Positions 1 to 9,831 of a DNA stretch of 64,000 nt are shown one piece after another (position 1 is the first letter of the stretch; each line of letters begins with the position of its first letter). The notes under the pieces are model-generated. The model saw nothing but the letters and a program-made list of their open reading frames with translations. It made no database searches and had not been told where the DNA came from. The stretch lies in NCBI RefSeq assembly GCF_000377665.1, contig NZ_KB898656.1, positions 34,443-98,442 of the forward strand. Reading direction: 5' to 3'. This DNA is from Vreelandella zhanjiangensis DSM 21076 (lineage in GTDB: Bacteria; Pseudomonadota; Gammaproteobacteria; Pseudomonadales; Halomonadaceae). The position numbers and the translations under genes were made by a program.

Positions 1-2484
1 CGTTGCTCGGCGGCATATGGCGTCCGTCAGTGCGTCATCCATCACCACGTGCGCCTGACGATGCTGTACTTCAATACGCTTCACCAGCGTCGCCAGCTTG
101 GCACCCACAATGTCGCGCAAGGTATCTTCTGCCAAGGGTAAATAGGGCACTACTTCCATGCGTGCCAACAGCGCGGGTTTGAAAAAATCAGCAAGAACGG
201 GATAAAGCGCGTCGTCCAGTGCCGGTGCGTTATCGGCGTGCGCCACGATCGCCTCGTACCCAAGGTTGGAGGTAAGGAAAAACAGCACATTCTTGCAATC
301 GATAATTCGCCCTTCTCCATCGGCCAGCTCGCCTTTATCAAACGCCTGATAGAAGAGGTTCAAGACATCGGGGTGGGCTTTTTCCACTTCATCCAGCAGC
401 ACCACCGAGTAAGGGCGCTGGCGCATGGCTTCGGTCAGCAAGCCGCCCTCACCAAACCCGACATAGCCTGGTGGAGAACCAATTAGTCGGGAAACCGTGT
501 GCTTCTCCTGATACTCGGACATGTTGATCGTGGTCAGGAACTGGCGCCCACCGTACAGCTGCTCGGCGATCTGCACCACGGTTTCTGTCTTGCCCACGCC
601 GCTTGGGCCAACCAGCAGGAAAGCACCTAACGGGCGCCCCGGGCGGCGCAGATCCGCACGTGCTGTCAGCAGATGGCGATGCACCCGCTCGATCGCAATA
701 TCCTGACCTTTGATCAGTCCTCCCAAGTGGCTCGGCAGCTCCGTGAGTCGGGTCAGCTCGTCACTGGTCATGCGCTCCACCGGCACGCCCGTCCAATCAC
801 CAATGACCTGGGCAATTTGCGCCTCTTCAACGCTCGGGTTTACCAGTGAATGCGCCTGTTGAAGATGCATCAACTGCCGCTCACGCTCGGCAAGCTCTGC
901 GTGTAGCTGTTCTGGCGAGCGCGGTTCAGCGGCATGGTCATCACCCTGGGTACTTTCGCCAGCGCCATTGGTATCCAAAAGCTGGCGGTGTAGCGTGACT
1001 ATGGCGTCAACGCATTCACGCTGTTCCTGCCAGGCGGCCTCAAGCGTTGTGAGTTCATCTTCAAGCGTGGCCAGACGCTCACTGAGAGCATGGCCCATCG
1101 CGGCATCAGGTTCCCGACCAAGCAGCTTTTCGCGGGCAAGCTGGTCGCGTTCACGTAGGGCGGCGGTGTGTTCGCTTTGCAGGTGGCTTAGCTTGCGCGG
1201 CGGCGTATCCAGCGCTTGCGCCAGCCGCGTACACGCCGTATCAAGCACGTCGATCGCTTTATCGGGCAGTTGACGCCCGGCCAGGTAGCGGGCAGAAAGA
1301 GACGCCGCGGCGCGCAGGCCGCTATCACCAATTAACACGCCGTGGGCGCGCTCATAGACATCGCGCAGCCCACGCAGGATTACCAGGGCCTGCTCAACGC
1401 TGGGTTCAGAAAGTGCCACGGGCTGGAAGCGCCGCGAAAGCGCCGGATCCTTTTCAAAATACTTCTTGTACTCGCGCCAGGTAGTCGCGGCAATGGTGCG
1501 CAGTTCGCCGCGCGCTAGCGCCGGTTTCAGCAAATTGGCGGCGTCGCCTCCGCCCTCCTGATTGCCCGCGCCAATTAGCGTATGCGCTTCATCAATAAAC
1601 AGCAGCGTGGGCCGAGACGCGTTCTTGACTTCATCGATCACCGCTTTAAGACGCTTTTCAAACTCGCCCTTCACCGCAGCGCCCGCCTGCAGCGCGCCAA
1701 GGTCCAGCGTTAAAAGTTCGACACCCTTGAGCGCGGCTGGCACCTGGCCCGCCACAATTCGGGATGCCAGCCCTTCAACCACTGCGCTTTTACCCACACC
1801 GGCATCACCAATCACGATAGGGTTGTTCTTGCGCCGGCGGCCCAAAATATCAAGCATCTGGTCAATTTCTGGATCACGCCCTAGCACCGGGTCCAGTTCG
1901 CCGCTACGCGCCTGCTCCGTCAGCGAGGTAGCAAAGCGCGCCAGCGCGCTGTCGCTTTCACGCGACAGGTTCTGGGTCGCTCCTGATTTTTCACTTTGCT
2001 CATGCACCGCTTCAGCGGAATCTGCCGTCAGGCTTTCAAAACGCCGGCGTAAATCTTCGCGATTGATATCGGCCAGCAATCGGCGGGTAGCGGTGCTCAA
2101 ATAGCGCTCCACGTTGTGCAGGAGCGCGATAAAAATCACTCCGCTGCGCAGCTCAGCGTGCTGGTATTCGGTGGAAGCCAGAAGCCAAGCGTCCTGCAGC
2201 AACTCAACCAAAAGCGGTGAAAAACTGGGCGTTACCACATCGAAGTCGCGCGGAGGCCGGGTCTCTTCGCCAAGCTGGGCGCGCAGATTGGCAACATCAA
2301 TATCGAAGTGATGACACAGGCTGCGTACATCGCAAAGTGGCTGGTCGCTTAACGCCTGCAGCAGGTGGGCTGCCGTCACTTCAGGCGCCTGTTGCTGGGC
2401 ACACAGAACGGCCGCCTGTTCTAATCCTTGACGGGCGATAACACTGAGACGACCAATCAATGCCGAGAGCTCTACCCTGAGCAT
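1..2484 (-). CDS. tssH: T6SS ATPase TssH (ClpV), C-terminus cut off by window edge
   Basis: AAA+ unfoldase that disassembles the contracted TssB/TssC sheath so that T6SS subunits can be reused. The frame is open to base 1, giving 828 residues; the family is about 870-900, so roughly the last 50 are missing. The start ATG (2482-2484) follows a clear GGAGG. The N-terminus is a Clp N domain. The first Walker A reads GDAGVGKS (near residue 225), followed by DEAHTLIGAGNQ, a ClpV-typical segment. The second Walker A reads GPSGVGKTET (near residue 620). It is the last visible gene of the tss operon, 8 bases after tssL. Further T6SS genes probably lie left of the window. The family call is very secure. 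Confidence 0.96.
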   Translation of the reverse strand, partial: MLRVELSALIGRLSVIARQGLEQAAVLCAQQQAPEVTAAHLLQALSDQPLCDVRSLCHHFDIDVANLRAQLGEETRPPRDFDVVTPSFSPLLVELLQDAWLLASTEYQHAELRSGVIFIALLHNVERYLSTATRRLLADINREDLRRRFESLTADSAEAVHEQSEKSGATQNLSRESDSALARFATSLTEQARSGELDPVLGRDPEIDQMLDILGRRRKNNPIVIGDAGVGKSAVVEGLASRIVAGQVPAALKGVELLTLDLGALQAGAAVKGEFEKRLKAVIDEVKNASRPTLLFIDEAHTLIGAGNQEGGGDAANLLKPALARGELRTIAATTWREYKKYFEKDPALSRRFQPVALSEPSVEQALVILRGLRDVYERAHGVLIGDSGLRAAASLSARYLAGRQLPDKAIDVLDTACTRLAQALDTPPRKLSHLQSEHTAALRERDQLAREKLLGREPDAAMGHALSERLATLEDELTTLEAAWQEQRECVDAIVTLHRQLLDTNGAGESTQGDDHAAEPRSPEQLHAELAERERQLMHLQQAHSLVNPSVEEAQIAQVIGDWTGVPVERMTSDELTRLTELPSHLGGLIKGQDIAIERVHRHLLTARADLRRPGRPLGAFLLVGPSGVGKTETVVQIAEQLYGGRQFLTTINMSEYQEKHTVSRLIGSPPGYVGFGEGGLLTEAMRQRPYSVVLLDEVEKAHPDVLNLFYQAFDKGELADGEGRIIDCKNVLFFLTSNLGYEAIVAHADNAPALDDALYPVLADFFKPALLARMEVVPYLPLAEDTLRDIVGAKLATLVKRIEVQHRQAHVVMDDALTDAICRRAT

Positions 2485-2492
2485 AATGCCTC

Positions 2493-3347
2493 CTAACGAT
2501 GAAGTTGATTAAGTAGGGATGTTACGTGCTCGGCCTGCTGATCGAGAGCCCAGGAAAAGCCTAGATAAATCAGCACCATGCTTACTATGAAAACAGCAAA
2601 AATGGTCCAGTTGGGCATCCCTTGGCTAACACGCTGGCGGTGCGTATGGACGACATTGCTCAGCGGTGCTGTGAGCATTTCATCTGGCTGAGGGCTCAAG
2701 CCAGCAAGCTGGTCACCCAGCGCGCGGACGATTCTTTCGTACTCCTCGCGGCCATCGGACATGACCCGGTAGCGACCCTCGAACCCCAGGCACAGGCAGA
2801 GATAGATAAACGCCAACATGTCGAGATAGCGCTCGGGTTCCTGCTGCAAGCGGGCAAGAATCGAGAACACTTTTTCACCGCCCCACGTCTCGTTGTGAAA
2901 ACGTGTCAGCAACGAATGCTCGGCCCACTTGCTTTGCCGCCCCCAGGACATTCCCATCACGGCTTCATCAACAAACGAGCAGAGCACATAGCGGTAGGCC
3001 AGCAGGGTGGGCCGGTCATACCCCTGCTCGGTCAGCTCGATTTCAATGGAGGTGACTTCGTCGACCACCTGTCGATACAGACGGTCTATGTCACCGGCGC
3101 TGTCCAGCTGTCTTACCCGCACCACCATACCCAGTAGGCTGCTCGCGGCATCAATCATCGGGTTGATATTGTGGCCACGCAGGCGGAACCAGTAATCCTC
3201 ATCGGCATTCAAGTGATCGGCGTGCTTGTGTATCAACACATCCAGACTGCTGTCCTGTATGAGATCCTCGTGACGCACAGGTTCTTTACGACCAGCAACA
3301 CCCACGGCACCACCATTACCTGCCGAATCTGTTGTCAAGTGCTGCAT
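2493..3347 (-). CDS. tssL: T6SS inner-membrane protein TssL (DotU/IcmH)
   Basis: Part of the TssJLM membrane complex that anchors the T6SS baseplate. The 284-residue protein has a variable N-terminal tail of about 40 residues. A cytoplasmic DotU domain follows, with the typical CSFVDEAVM segment and a following MSWG. A single C-terminal transmembrane segment (about residues 245-268) ends in a short periplasmic tail. There is no fused OmpA-like peptidoglycan-binding domain, so this is the short form of TssL. The start has TAGGAG upstream. It sits 3 bases after the tssK stop. TssM, its usual partner, is not visible and is probably left of the window. Confidence 0.95.
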   Translation of the reverse strand: MQHLTTDSAGNGGAVGVAGRKEPVRHEDLIQDSSLDVLIHKHADHLNADEDYWFRLRGHNINPMIDAASSLLGMVVRVRQLDSAGDIDRLYRQVVDEVTSIEIELTEQGYDRPTLLAYRYVLCSFVDEAVMGMSWGRQSKWAEHSLLTRFHNETWGGEKVFSILARLQQEPERYLDMLAFIYLCLCLGFEGRYRVMSDGREEYERIVRALGDQLAGLSPQPDEMLTAPLSNVVHTHRQRVSQGMPNWTIFAVFIVSMVLIYLGFSWALDQQAEHVTSLLNQLHR

Positions 3348-3350
3348 GTA

Positions 3351-4685
3351 TTAGCTCCTAATGGCCCAAAATTGCATTTCCAGGCCAGGAAATTCGCCTG
3401 CCACATGGAAGGCAAAACCACTGGCACCGACCAGCATCGACCACGCTTCGCTTTGGCGGTCCAACTTGAAGTAGGTGTAACCGGCGTGATACGGCAGCTC
3501 GCGTGGCGCCACCGGCAGCGGTTCAAGAGGAACACCCGGCAGTTGCAGGCTGATCAGATCACGGATGCGCTCGACGCTGGCAATCTTGGTCTGCTGTAAG
3601 AAGAGCTTACGCAGACGCTCATTGGGCATATCGGCACGTACCGCCAGAATGAACTCAGCGCTTTCGATCAGCGTGGTATCGTTAAGTGATGCCACCAACA
3701 GGCCAAACCGGCGCGTCTGAAGCTGGATAGCAATTGCGCGTGGCTCAAGCACGGTCGACAGCGCCTGTCGTAGCATCGTCATCAAGGGGCGAAATGCGCG
3801 ATCTGGATGATCATGATCGTAAGCGGGGCACTCCGGCGGCAGGCGAGATTCGTCAGTAAAGGTTACCAATTCGCAGGCAACCTCATGCATGGTGTCGTAA
3901 AGTCGCTCAGGATGTAGATGCCCCAAGCGAGCAAGATGCTGGAAGCGGGGCTGGGCTCTATTCAGCAGCTGCAACAGCATGAAGTCGGAGACATCGGCAA
4001 CGCCCGCCTGCTGCGGCGTCGATAGGCGCTGCGCGATATTACGCGCTCGCTCACGCATCAAACCGGCCATTTCGCCCACAAAGCGCAGCAGCCCAGGTGC
4101 CGACTGAACGCTCATTAGTGTGGGCAAAAAATGCTCATCCAGTACTAAACTGCCATCAGGGCGGCGCTCGATAATGCGGGCAACGGCCAGGCAGGCGTAA
4201 CCACTTCGATCATCGTTCTCCAGCATCAGGCGAGGCGCCACCTTGGCGACCTCCAGATCGGCTATAACACCTTCCTGCGAATGCAGATCCCGAACGCTTT
4301 GCGGCGCCAACCGGTAACGAGCTGGCAGCTCATCGCCCGGCCAGCGAACTTCGCCCACCCCATCAGTTGACAGCGGAATGCCCAAGTAGACTACTTGGTT
4401 GGCAAGGCCCGCCTCGTGGATTTCCAAAGGCGTAGGCTCAAGGTCGTCCTCGGGAAAGCGGAAAGCCACACCATCCGGCGTAACGCCACTGGCCCGGCCG
4501 ATGGCGACTCTGCCAAAACTTAAAAACTCACGATTAAGCTCAAGCGATAAAAATCCATAGAGGTAGTTACTGACGCCTTTTAGCCGAGCATCAATCAATC
4601 CTTCCATACTGCGCTGCTGCTGCTGGAAGTGCTGAGGCTTGATAAACAGCCCCTCGCTCCATACCACACGGTTACGGCTGGCCAT
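3351..4685 (-). CDS. tssK: T6SS baseplate protein TssK
   Basis: Baseplate trimer that connects the wedge proteins (TssF, TssG, TssE) to the cytoplasmic parts of the membrane complex. It is 444 residues, the normal family length. The N-terminus carries the TssK signature VVWSEGLFIKPQHFQQQ. I chose the ATG at 4685, which overlaps the tssJ stop as TGATG and has AAGGAGG just upstream, over the GTG one codon earlier. Tight coupling on both sides places it inside the tss operon. Confidence 0.96.
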   Translation of the reverse strand: MASRNRVVWSEGLFIKPQHFQQQQRSMEGLIDARLKGVSNYLYGFLSLELNREFLSFGRVAIGRASGVTPDGVAFRFPEDDLEPTPLEIHEAGLANQVVYLGIPLSTDGVGEVRWPGDELPARYRLAPQSVRDLHSQEGVIADLEVAKVAPRLMLENDDRSGYACLAVARIIERRPDGSLVLDEHFLPTLMSVQSAPGLLRFVGEMAGLMRERARNIAQRLSTPQQAGVADVSDFMLLQLLNRAQPRFQHLARLGHLHPERLYDTMHEVACELVTFTDESRLPPECPAYDHDHPDRAFRPLMTMLRQALSTVLEPRAIAIQLQTRRFGLLVASLNDTTLIESAEFILAVRADMPNERLRKLFLQQTKIASVERIRDLISLQLPGVPLEPLPVAPRELPYHAGYTYFKLDRQSEAWSMLVGASGFAFHVAGEFPGLEMQFWAIRS

Positions 4686-5224
4686 CACTCCTCCTTCCTT
4701 AATTCCACTTCGCTATCGCGTAAATGCACCAGCAAGTGATAGTGCTCGCCACTGCTGGTTATTTTGACCACCTTTTTCCATTCAGCTTCATTAGGTGATG
4801 CATAAAAGGCGATCAAACCGATATAGCGTGTCTCTTCGTCAACTTCGAAAGGCTCATAGAACTTCCACTGGCCAGGCAGCAGGGTAAAGTCGTCATGGGT
4901 CAGATAATTGGTACCTAAGGCTGTTTCCAGGTCTTCGCTGAGCTGGGTCAAGTCTGCGGCCATCAGCATTGAATCATCTTTTAATTGAAGTACTTGAAAG
5001 CGCAGCGGTGTCCCTTCGCCCTCCACGTTAGGATTGACATTGGGTTCAGCCACCATACTGAGATCGACTAGTGTCGGGCGCTCTTCTGGGTAGCCGACAG
5101 GCGTAGAGGGATCCTTTATTATCTCCCAGGTCTTACCCGCCGCCTCGCGTGTTGAGGCGCATCCGCCAAGCGTCATCAATATGGCCAACAGGGCCGCTAT
5201 GCGAAGCGCGTTGGCTGCGTTCAT
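4685..5224 (-). CDS. tssJ: T6SS outer-membrane lipoprotein TssJ
   Basis: Outer-membrane lipoprotein of the TssJLM complex. Residues 1-22 form a lipoprotein signal peptide with the lipobox LGGC, so acylation is expected at Cys22. The rest (179 residues in total) fits the TssJ beta-sandwich fold, including a stretch near residues 72-120 with phi-QLKDDSML and a following DLxxL segment. It overlaps the FHA gene by 4 bases (ATGA) and tssK by one base. This is the usual neighbour order FHA-tssJ-tssK-tssL. Confidence 0.94.
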   Translation of the reverse strand: MNAANALRIAALLAILMTLGGCASTREAAGKTWEIIKDPSTPVGYPEERPTLVDLSMVAEPNVNPNVEGEGTPLRFQVLQLKDDSMLMAADLTQLSEDLETALGTNYLTHDDFTLLPGQWKFYEPFEVDEETRYIGLIAFYASPNEAEWKKVVKITSSGEHYHLLVHLRDSEVELRKEE

Positions 5225-6612
5225 GCCTCCTCCCGCTGCTGGCGCCGCACAGACTGGTCATAGGCTTGTTCGAATACTTCCCAGAACAGCTTCTGAAAGC
5301 CTTGCTGACGCCCGGAGTTAAGTTCGCGGTAATAGTGCTGATACATTTCCCACGCCCAGCTTCCCTCATCATCGATGCGGCTGGAGGCACCGCGGTAAGC
5401 GTGAAAACGGCGAGTCAAGGCGTCAGGCGAGAAAGCATCCAGAATAGCGCCCAGCGCACTACCAATGGCCTCCTCGACAGCCGCTTGGTGCTGACCTTGA
5501 TGCCGCAAGCTTTCCGCCACGGCTTCGGGGGCTGAAAGATGCACAGGGCTTCTTTCGGCAGCAAACAGGGTGCCGGCTGTATCGTCGTAGCTCTGACCAA
5601 GGCGCAGCGGGTTATCTTCAATAGGCTGCAATCGACGATCACGCAGCGGGTACTTACTATCGTTTTGCGTTTCCTGAAGCTTACACAGCCCTTCGATAGT
5701 GGCCCGCAGTGTGCGCCCGGCCTCTTCCAGAAAGGCATGCTGCTCCTCGGTATTACGGAAATTCAGCGTTAAGCGCATTCCTCGTAACAAGGGATCCACA
5801 CTGAGATGGTCGAAAGAGCCTACAGTGGGTGATGTCCAGCGATCCTCCAACTGCTCGCCAACTGAACGTTCCAAATCGTCTAGCTGTTGCTCGTCCATCA
5901 CATGGCTCCTTAACTGCGTTGTACCTATATGGGCTTTAATATCCGGCATCTGCGTTGCGCTATCGCGCGAGTATTGGTCTTCGCGAGGGGCAGATGAATA
6001 GTGGTGTTTCTGAGCGGGGTGTGACGTCGGCATGTCCTCAAGAGACTCAAGCTCGGCAGCACCTCCCGAATGTCGAGAAAGCGCGGTGACGGGATCACGA
6101 CTAGCCAGTGACGACTCGTCTCCACCCAGTGCTTGCAACGGGTCATCCTTCACGCTTTCCTGCGGAGATATATCTCCTTCCATGCCTGATAAAGGCCGCC
6201 CACCCGCATCAACGGTTTCGTTATCTTCATCGACCACATCCGAAAGCGACTTTCCACGGGCCTGAAAGGCATTGACACCGTCTAGATGCACCTTGACCTT
6301 GTACTCACCTACCAGAATCTGGTCACCGTTACGCAGCGCCACCTTACGGTTACGTCCAATCGGTAACGTGGCCTGGTTAATAAAGGTGTGTCCGCTGCGA
6401 TCAATCAGGCAAAACTGACCATCACGCTTCAAGACCTCGGCATGGCAGGGATGAACCCGGCGAGCGTGATCCTGTAACAACCAGTCGTCGTCGCTGGCGC
6501 TGCCTAACGTTCCCCCTTCCGGTAGAAAAACGTGGCTGCTTGTCGAACGCCCTTCTAGCAACTCGCTATTGGTAATAACCATCGTTAGTTCTGACTGCTG
6601 ATTAGTGCTCAT
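5221..6612 (-). CDS. tagH: T6SS-associated FHA-domain protein (TagH/Fha type)
   Basis: Forkhead-associated protein of the kind that binds phosphothreonine and controls T6SS assembly. Residues about 20-110 form the FHA domain; HPCHAEV lies at the usual phosphopeptide loop and LRNGDQILVGEY near its end. Residues 120-260 are acidic, low-complexity and probably disordered. Residues about 270-460 match the C-terminal domain found only in T6SS FHA proteins (MRLTLNFRNTEEQHAFLEEA). No PpkA-like kinase or PppA-like phosphatase is seen in the window, so whether it works in a phosphorylation pathway cannot be judged here. It is 4 bases after tssG. Confidence 0.92.
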   Translation of the reverse strand: MSTNQQSELTMVITNSELLEGRSTSSHVFLPEGGTLGSASDDDWLLQDHARRVHPCHAEVLKRDGQFCLIDRSGHTFINQATLPIGRNRKVALRNGDQILVGEYKVKVHLDGVNAFQARGKSLSDVVDEDNETVDAGGRPLSGMEGDISPQESVKDDPLQALGGDESSLASRDPVTALSRHSGGAAELESLEDMPTSHPAQKHHYSSAPREDQYSRDSATQMPDIKAHIGTTQLRSHVMDEQQLDDLERSVGEQLEDRWTSPTVGSFDHLSVDPLLRGMRLTLNFRNTEEQHAFLEEAGRTLRATIEGLCKLQETQNDSKYPLRDRRLQPIEDNPLRLGQSYDDTAGTLFAAERSPVHLSAPEAVAESLRHQGQHQAAVEEAIGSALGAILDAFSPDALTRRFHAYRGASSRIDDEGSWAWEMYQHYYRELNSGRQQGFQKLFWEVFEQAYDQSVRRQQREEA

Positions 6613-6616
6613 ATCA

Positions 6617-7639
6617 TCATTCCGTCATCTGGATGCGCACTCGACGACGCTGGTGAGCCTTCGAGTTATCGGGATCAACAAAAGTAGTCCAGCCCAGCTG
6701 ACTAGAACTCTCCTGGCCTAGCCGCATGGGCTTCACTTCACTTTCGAGTAGTTCAAGTTCCAAATCGCAGGCGAGCGGCGAGCGCAAGACGAAGTTGACC
6801 AGCGTTTTCAGCGCAGGAAAATCCTGCCCATCCGGCAAAAAGTCGCGAAACCGCGCAAGGCTTAACCCTTTCAGACATAACGCAAACTTTCCGTTAACGT
6901 CGCGAACGCGCTCACCGGCCACGACATCCTGCCCTAGCGTCATGTTGAGCGTGCCGCTTTGGCTGCGCTGGTCTAGCGGTATTTCCACCCAGCGCGAAAC
7001 CCACTCTTCAATTTCCACGTCATCAAGGTCAAAGCAGTGCCCAACGATATTGCAAACCACATCAGGAGAGCGTGAACGGCCAGCCAACAGCCCCGCATAC
7101 GCGAGCATCTTGCTCCAGTTGATGGGCGTATCGCCCCGCAAGTCACTATCCGCCAACCCCACCAGTGCAAACACGATGGCGGAAAAGCCATCCTTGGCAT
7201 CGTCCTGATAACGTACGTAGTGACGATACTTGCGCCAGCTGTGGTGTAGGAGGCTCAACAGACGGTGATTGAAAAAATCCAGAAAATCACCGGCCGAACC
7301 TTCTTTATGCGCCGCATTGTGGGCCAGCGCTTCCAGGTAATAGCTTGGCAATGGAGACTGCGCGCCTTGTAGCCCCATAAAGCTGACTTCCATTTCGTAC
7401 TGGCCAGACTCGTTAGCCGTTAGCGCCAGCACATCACTGCTTGGAAAACCCAGCGATGCCGAGGCCTTGTAACGCACGCGTTGAAACATCGGCAGGCTGT
7501 CACCATGCCGCCGCTCAAGGTCATCACCATGATGGCGATGCAGCAGTTCAAGTAGTTGATAAAACTCATAGCGGCGCGCCCCCTGAAAAAGAGGCGCCAG
7601 CGCTACATCAGAGGCTGCTGCCCCGGTTGATACGTCCAT
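6617..7639 (-). CDS. tssG: T6SS baseplate protein TssG
   Basis: Wedge component of the T6SS baseplate, working as a complex with TssF. The 340-residue protein has the typical early segment HHGDDLERRHG, followed by VRYKASASLGFPSSDV. Later regions contain an HCFDLDDVEIEEWV stretch as in VasB/ImpH proteins. The ATG lies inside the end of tssF, giving a 37-base overlap; this is common for tssF-tssG and suggests translational coupling. Confidence 0.95.
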   Translation of the reverse strand: MDVSTGAAASDVALAPLFQGARRYEFYQLLELLHRHHGDDLERRHGDSLPMFQRVRYKASASLGFPSSDVLALTANESGQYEMEVSFMGLQGAQSPLPSYYLEALAHNAAHKEGSAGDFLDFFNHRLLSLLHHSWRKYRHYVRYQDDAKDGFSAIVFALVGLADSDLRGDTPINWSKMLAYAGLLAGRSRSPDVVCNIVGHCFDLDDVEIEEWVSRWVEIPLDQRSQSGTLNMTLGQDVVAGERVRDVNGKFALCLKGLSLARFRDFLPDGQDFPALKTLVNFVLRSPLACDLELELLESEVKPMRLGQESSSQLGWTTFVDPDNSKAHQRRRVRIQMTE

Positions 7640-9366
7640 GTATAGCGCTCTTGGTTATGGCGGTTGATAACATGCAACTCATGAAACGAGTTGATACTGG
7701 CGTATAGGGAGAAAAAACGTGCCAGCACGCTACCAAAAAGATAAAGGCTCCCCTCGTCACCAAAGGCTTCCTGGTCCAGGGTGACCACCGAGCGCAATCC
7801 CCGCACAGGCAGTCCTTTTCTCAAGCGATCAATATGCTGGGTTTCAATTGCCAAGATGCCCGCCAATCTTTTCTGCGCGACGCGCTCGGCTTGGCGGTCC
7901 ACTTTGGCTCTGAAATCGTAAGCACGCAGAACGGAGCACAACGCATCTCGCTCAAGCAACGAAAGATAGTTAAGAGAAAGATTTGAAATCAGCATCCATA
8001 ATAATTGGTCGTCCAGCGCGGGACGTAACACTGGTGTAGGGCGCGTAATATTCCGAAATGAGGCATGGGCAGGGCTATCCTGCGTTTCTGTGCAGATATC
8101 GCCTACCGTCAGCCGCTCAGGCAGCTCACGGTTGCAGCACGTCAACCGCAGTGAAACGGTCTCACGCTGGCCGATCAGCTGGCGCTCATCATCACGAATA
8201 AACGCGATATCGTGGTCAAAGCCATCGCTGCGCAAACTATCCCGAACGCGAACCCGATAATAAGAAGCATCTCGGCCCCGGTCGCGTTCAAGCTGATGCT
8301 CAAAACTTTCAAAAGAGACAAAGCGCCTGGGTTTGCCCTGCCCGCCCGGCTGGCTTCCCTCACGCCAGCCTTGTACATCATCAATACTGAAGACTTCGTA
8401 ATGGGAGGGCTGACGGCTGCTGGGCCGGATGCGGTACTCGCTGCGCTCTCCGCTCAGGTCAATCGGCTCAGCATCATGCTCAAATAAATTGATGGCCGGC
8501 GTACAATAGAGCGCAAGATGCTCATCTTGAACGCGTGCATCCGCAGGCAGCGCGCGTGAAAAAACAAACCGTAACGTAACGTTTTCGGCCGTTTCATCCG
8601 GTAGGTAGCGCTTTAGATTCTGCACATCAAAGAAATGGAATGCTTCAGGAAAACACAGGTATTCCTGCAAGATACGATAGCCTTGATGAACGTTTCGCGG
8701 ATAAGGCAGCAGCGCCTGGTCGCGCGCAAAGCCAACCGACTGAATCGAACCCGCGGGCAGCTTATGACTTTGCCCATCCACTTCAAGCTCTATGTGCGTG
8801 AGATAGTGGCTCATCCATAGATAGAGTGTTCGCGCCGTATATCCATCACCGCCCAGGTGAAGACGCAGTGTTTCCAGGCCAATCTGGCTTAGCGGCTGGT
8901 CACTACGTACTTCCATACGCAGCTCTACAATGGACGATTCCCGCATATGCCGGGCATCGACACCGACATGGGCCAGTGGGAAAAGATCGACATCATGGCA
9001 GGTACGAAAAATACATGCCGTTCCCTCGACCGGCTCGCTTGAAAGCTCCGCACCTCTTGAGATTTGCTGGTGTTGGCTTAGTGCATACCAGGTTGGCGTA
9101 AACTGTATGACCGTCATGCTGGGCACTGGGCGCAAGTAGTTGGGCCATAGCATGCTGATCAATGAGTGGGTAAGCTCAGGAAACTCATCTTCCACTTTTT
9201 CCCGCATACGTCCGGTCAAAAAAGCAAAGCCTTCCAACAGACGCTCTACGTCAGGATCCGTGCTGCGCTCAGACAAAAACCGGCTAAGGCCAGGATTTGC
9301 TTGTGCAAACTCACGCCCCTGGCGCTTTAAGAAATTGAGTTCGTCCCGGTAATAGCGGTTAAGCAT
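7603..9366 (-). CDS. tssF: T6SS baseplate protein TssF
   Basis: Large wedge protein of the T6SS baseplate (VasA/ImpG family). It is 587 residues, the normal length. The N-terminus has the family signature YYRDELNFLKRQGREFA, then DPDVERLLEGFAFL and LWPNYLRPVPSM. It lies 18 bases downstream of tssE and overlaps tssG. The identity is secure. Confidence 0.97.
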   Translation of the reverse strand: MLNRYYRDELNFLKRQGREFAQANPGLSRFLSERSTDPDVERLLEGFAFLTGRMREKVEDEFPELTHSLISMLWPNYLRPVPSMTVIQFTPTWYALSQHQQISRGAELSSEPVEGTACIFRTCHDVDLFPLAHVGVDARHMRESSIVELRMEVRSDQPLSQIGLETLRLHLGGDGYTARTLYLWMSHYLTHIELEVDGQSHKLPAGSIQSVGFARDQALLPYPRNVHQGYRILQEYLCFPEAFHFFDVQNLKRYLPDETAENVTLRFVFSRALPADARVQDEHLALYCTPAINLFEHDAEPIDLSGERSEYRIRPSSRQPSHYEVFSIDDVQGWREGSQPGGQGKPRRFVSFESFEHQLERDRGRDASYYRVRVRDSLRSDGFDHDIAFIRDDERQLIGQRETVSLRLTCCNRELPERLTVGDICTETQDSPAHASFRNITRPTPVLRPALDDQLLWMLISNLSLNYLSLLERDALCSVLRAYDFRAKVDRQAERVAQKRLAGILAIETQHIDRLRKGLPVRGLRSVVTLDQEAFGDEGSLYLFGSVLARFFSLYASINSFHELHVINRHNQERYTWTYQPGQQPLM

Positions 9367-9384
9367 GGATGCCTCACGAGCCTA

Positions 9385-9816
9385 TCAATTGGTGCATTGA
9401 TAGCGCTTGTTATTGAGCAATAGATCAATGGTGGTTTGAGCGTTATCCCGACCGAGAGCAATCGTCACATGTACTTGAAAGCGTAACTGTAAAGGGTCGC
9501 CCTCGTTTGAAAGCGACTCTACTTCCACCCGCTGAACTCGCGGCTCATAGCGTTCAATACACTGGCGAATGGCATGCTGGATATTCAGTTCTAAATCAAG
9601 CACGCCAATCGTGGCATCGTTAAAGTCTAAAAGCCCCAAGTCAGGTGCACAGGCACAGTTACCAGGATGGCTGTTAAGCAGCTCGACAAGATGTCGTTTA
9701 ATGGACTCAACAGCTTCAGCTAACTGCCATCCTTCTTCACGTGGCGTTGGCTTATCTGGCATGGCTAAACGCTCAAACAACCGACCACTTAACAAACTAC
9801 TGCTGCCAAATGCCAT
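9385..9816 (-). CDS. tssE: T6SS baseplate protein TssE (gp25-like)
   Basis: Small baseplate protein related to phage T4 gp25, at the base of the sheath. The 143-residue product begins with the family-typical SLLSGRLFERL, followed by the segment SIKRHLVELLNSHPGNC and the LGLLDFND motif. I kept the upstream ATG at 9816 because the SLL..RL segment belongs to the family, although its ribosome binding site is weak. A shorter start at 9762 is possible. It is 15 bases after tssC. Confidence 0.93.
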   Translation of the reverse strand: MAFGSSSLLSGRLFERLAMPDKPTPREEGWQLAEAVESIKRHLVELLNSHPGNCACAPDLGLLDFNDATIGVLDLELNIQHAIRQCIERYEPRVQRVEVESLSNEGDPLQLRFQVHVTIALGRDNAQTTIDLLLNNKRYQCTN

Positions 9817-9831
9817 GTTGCTGCTCGCTGT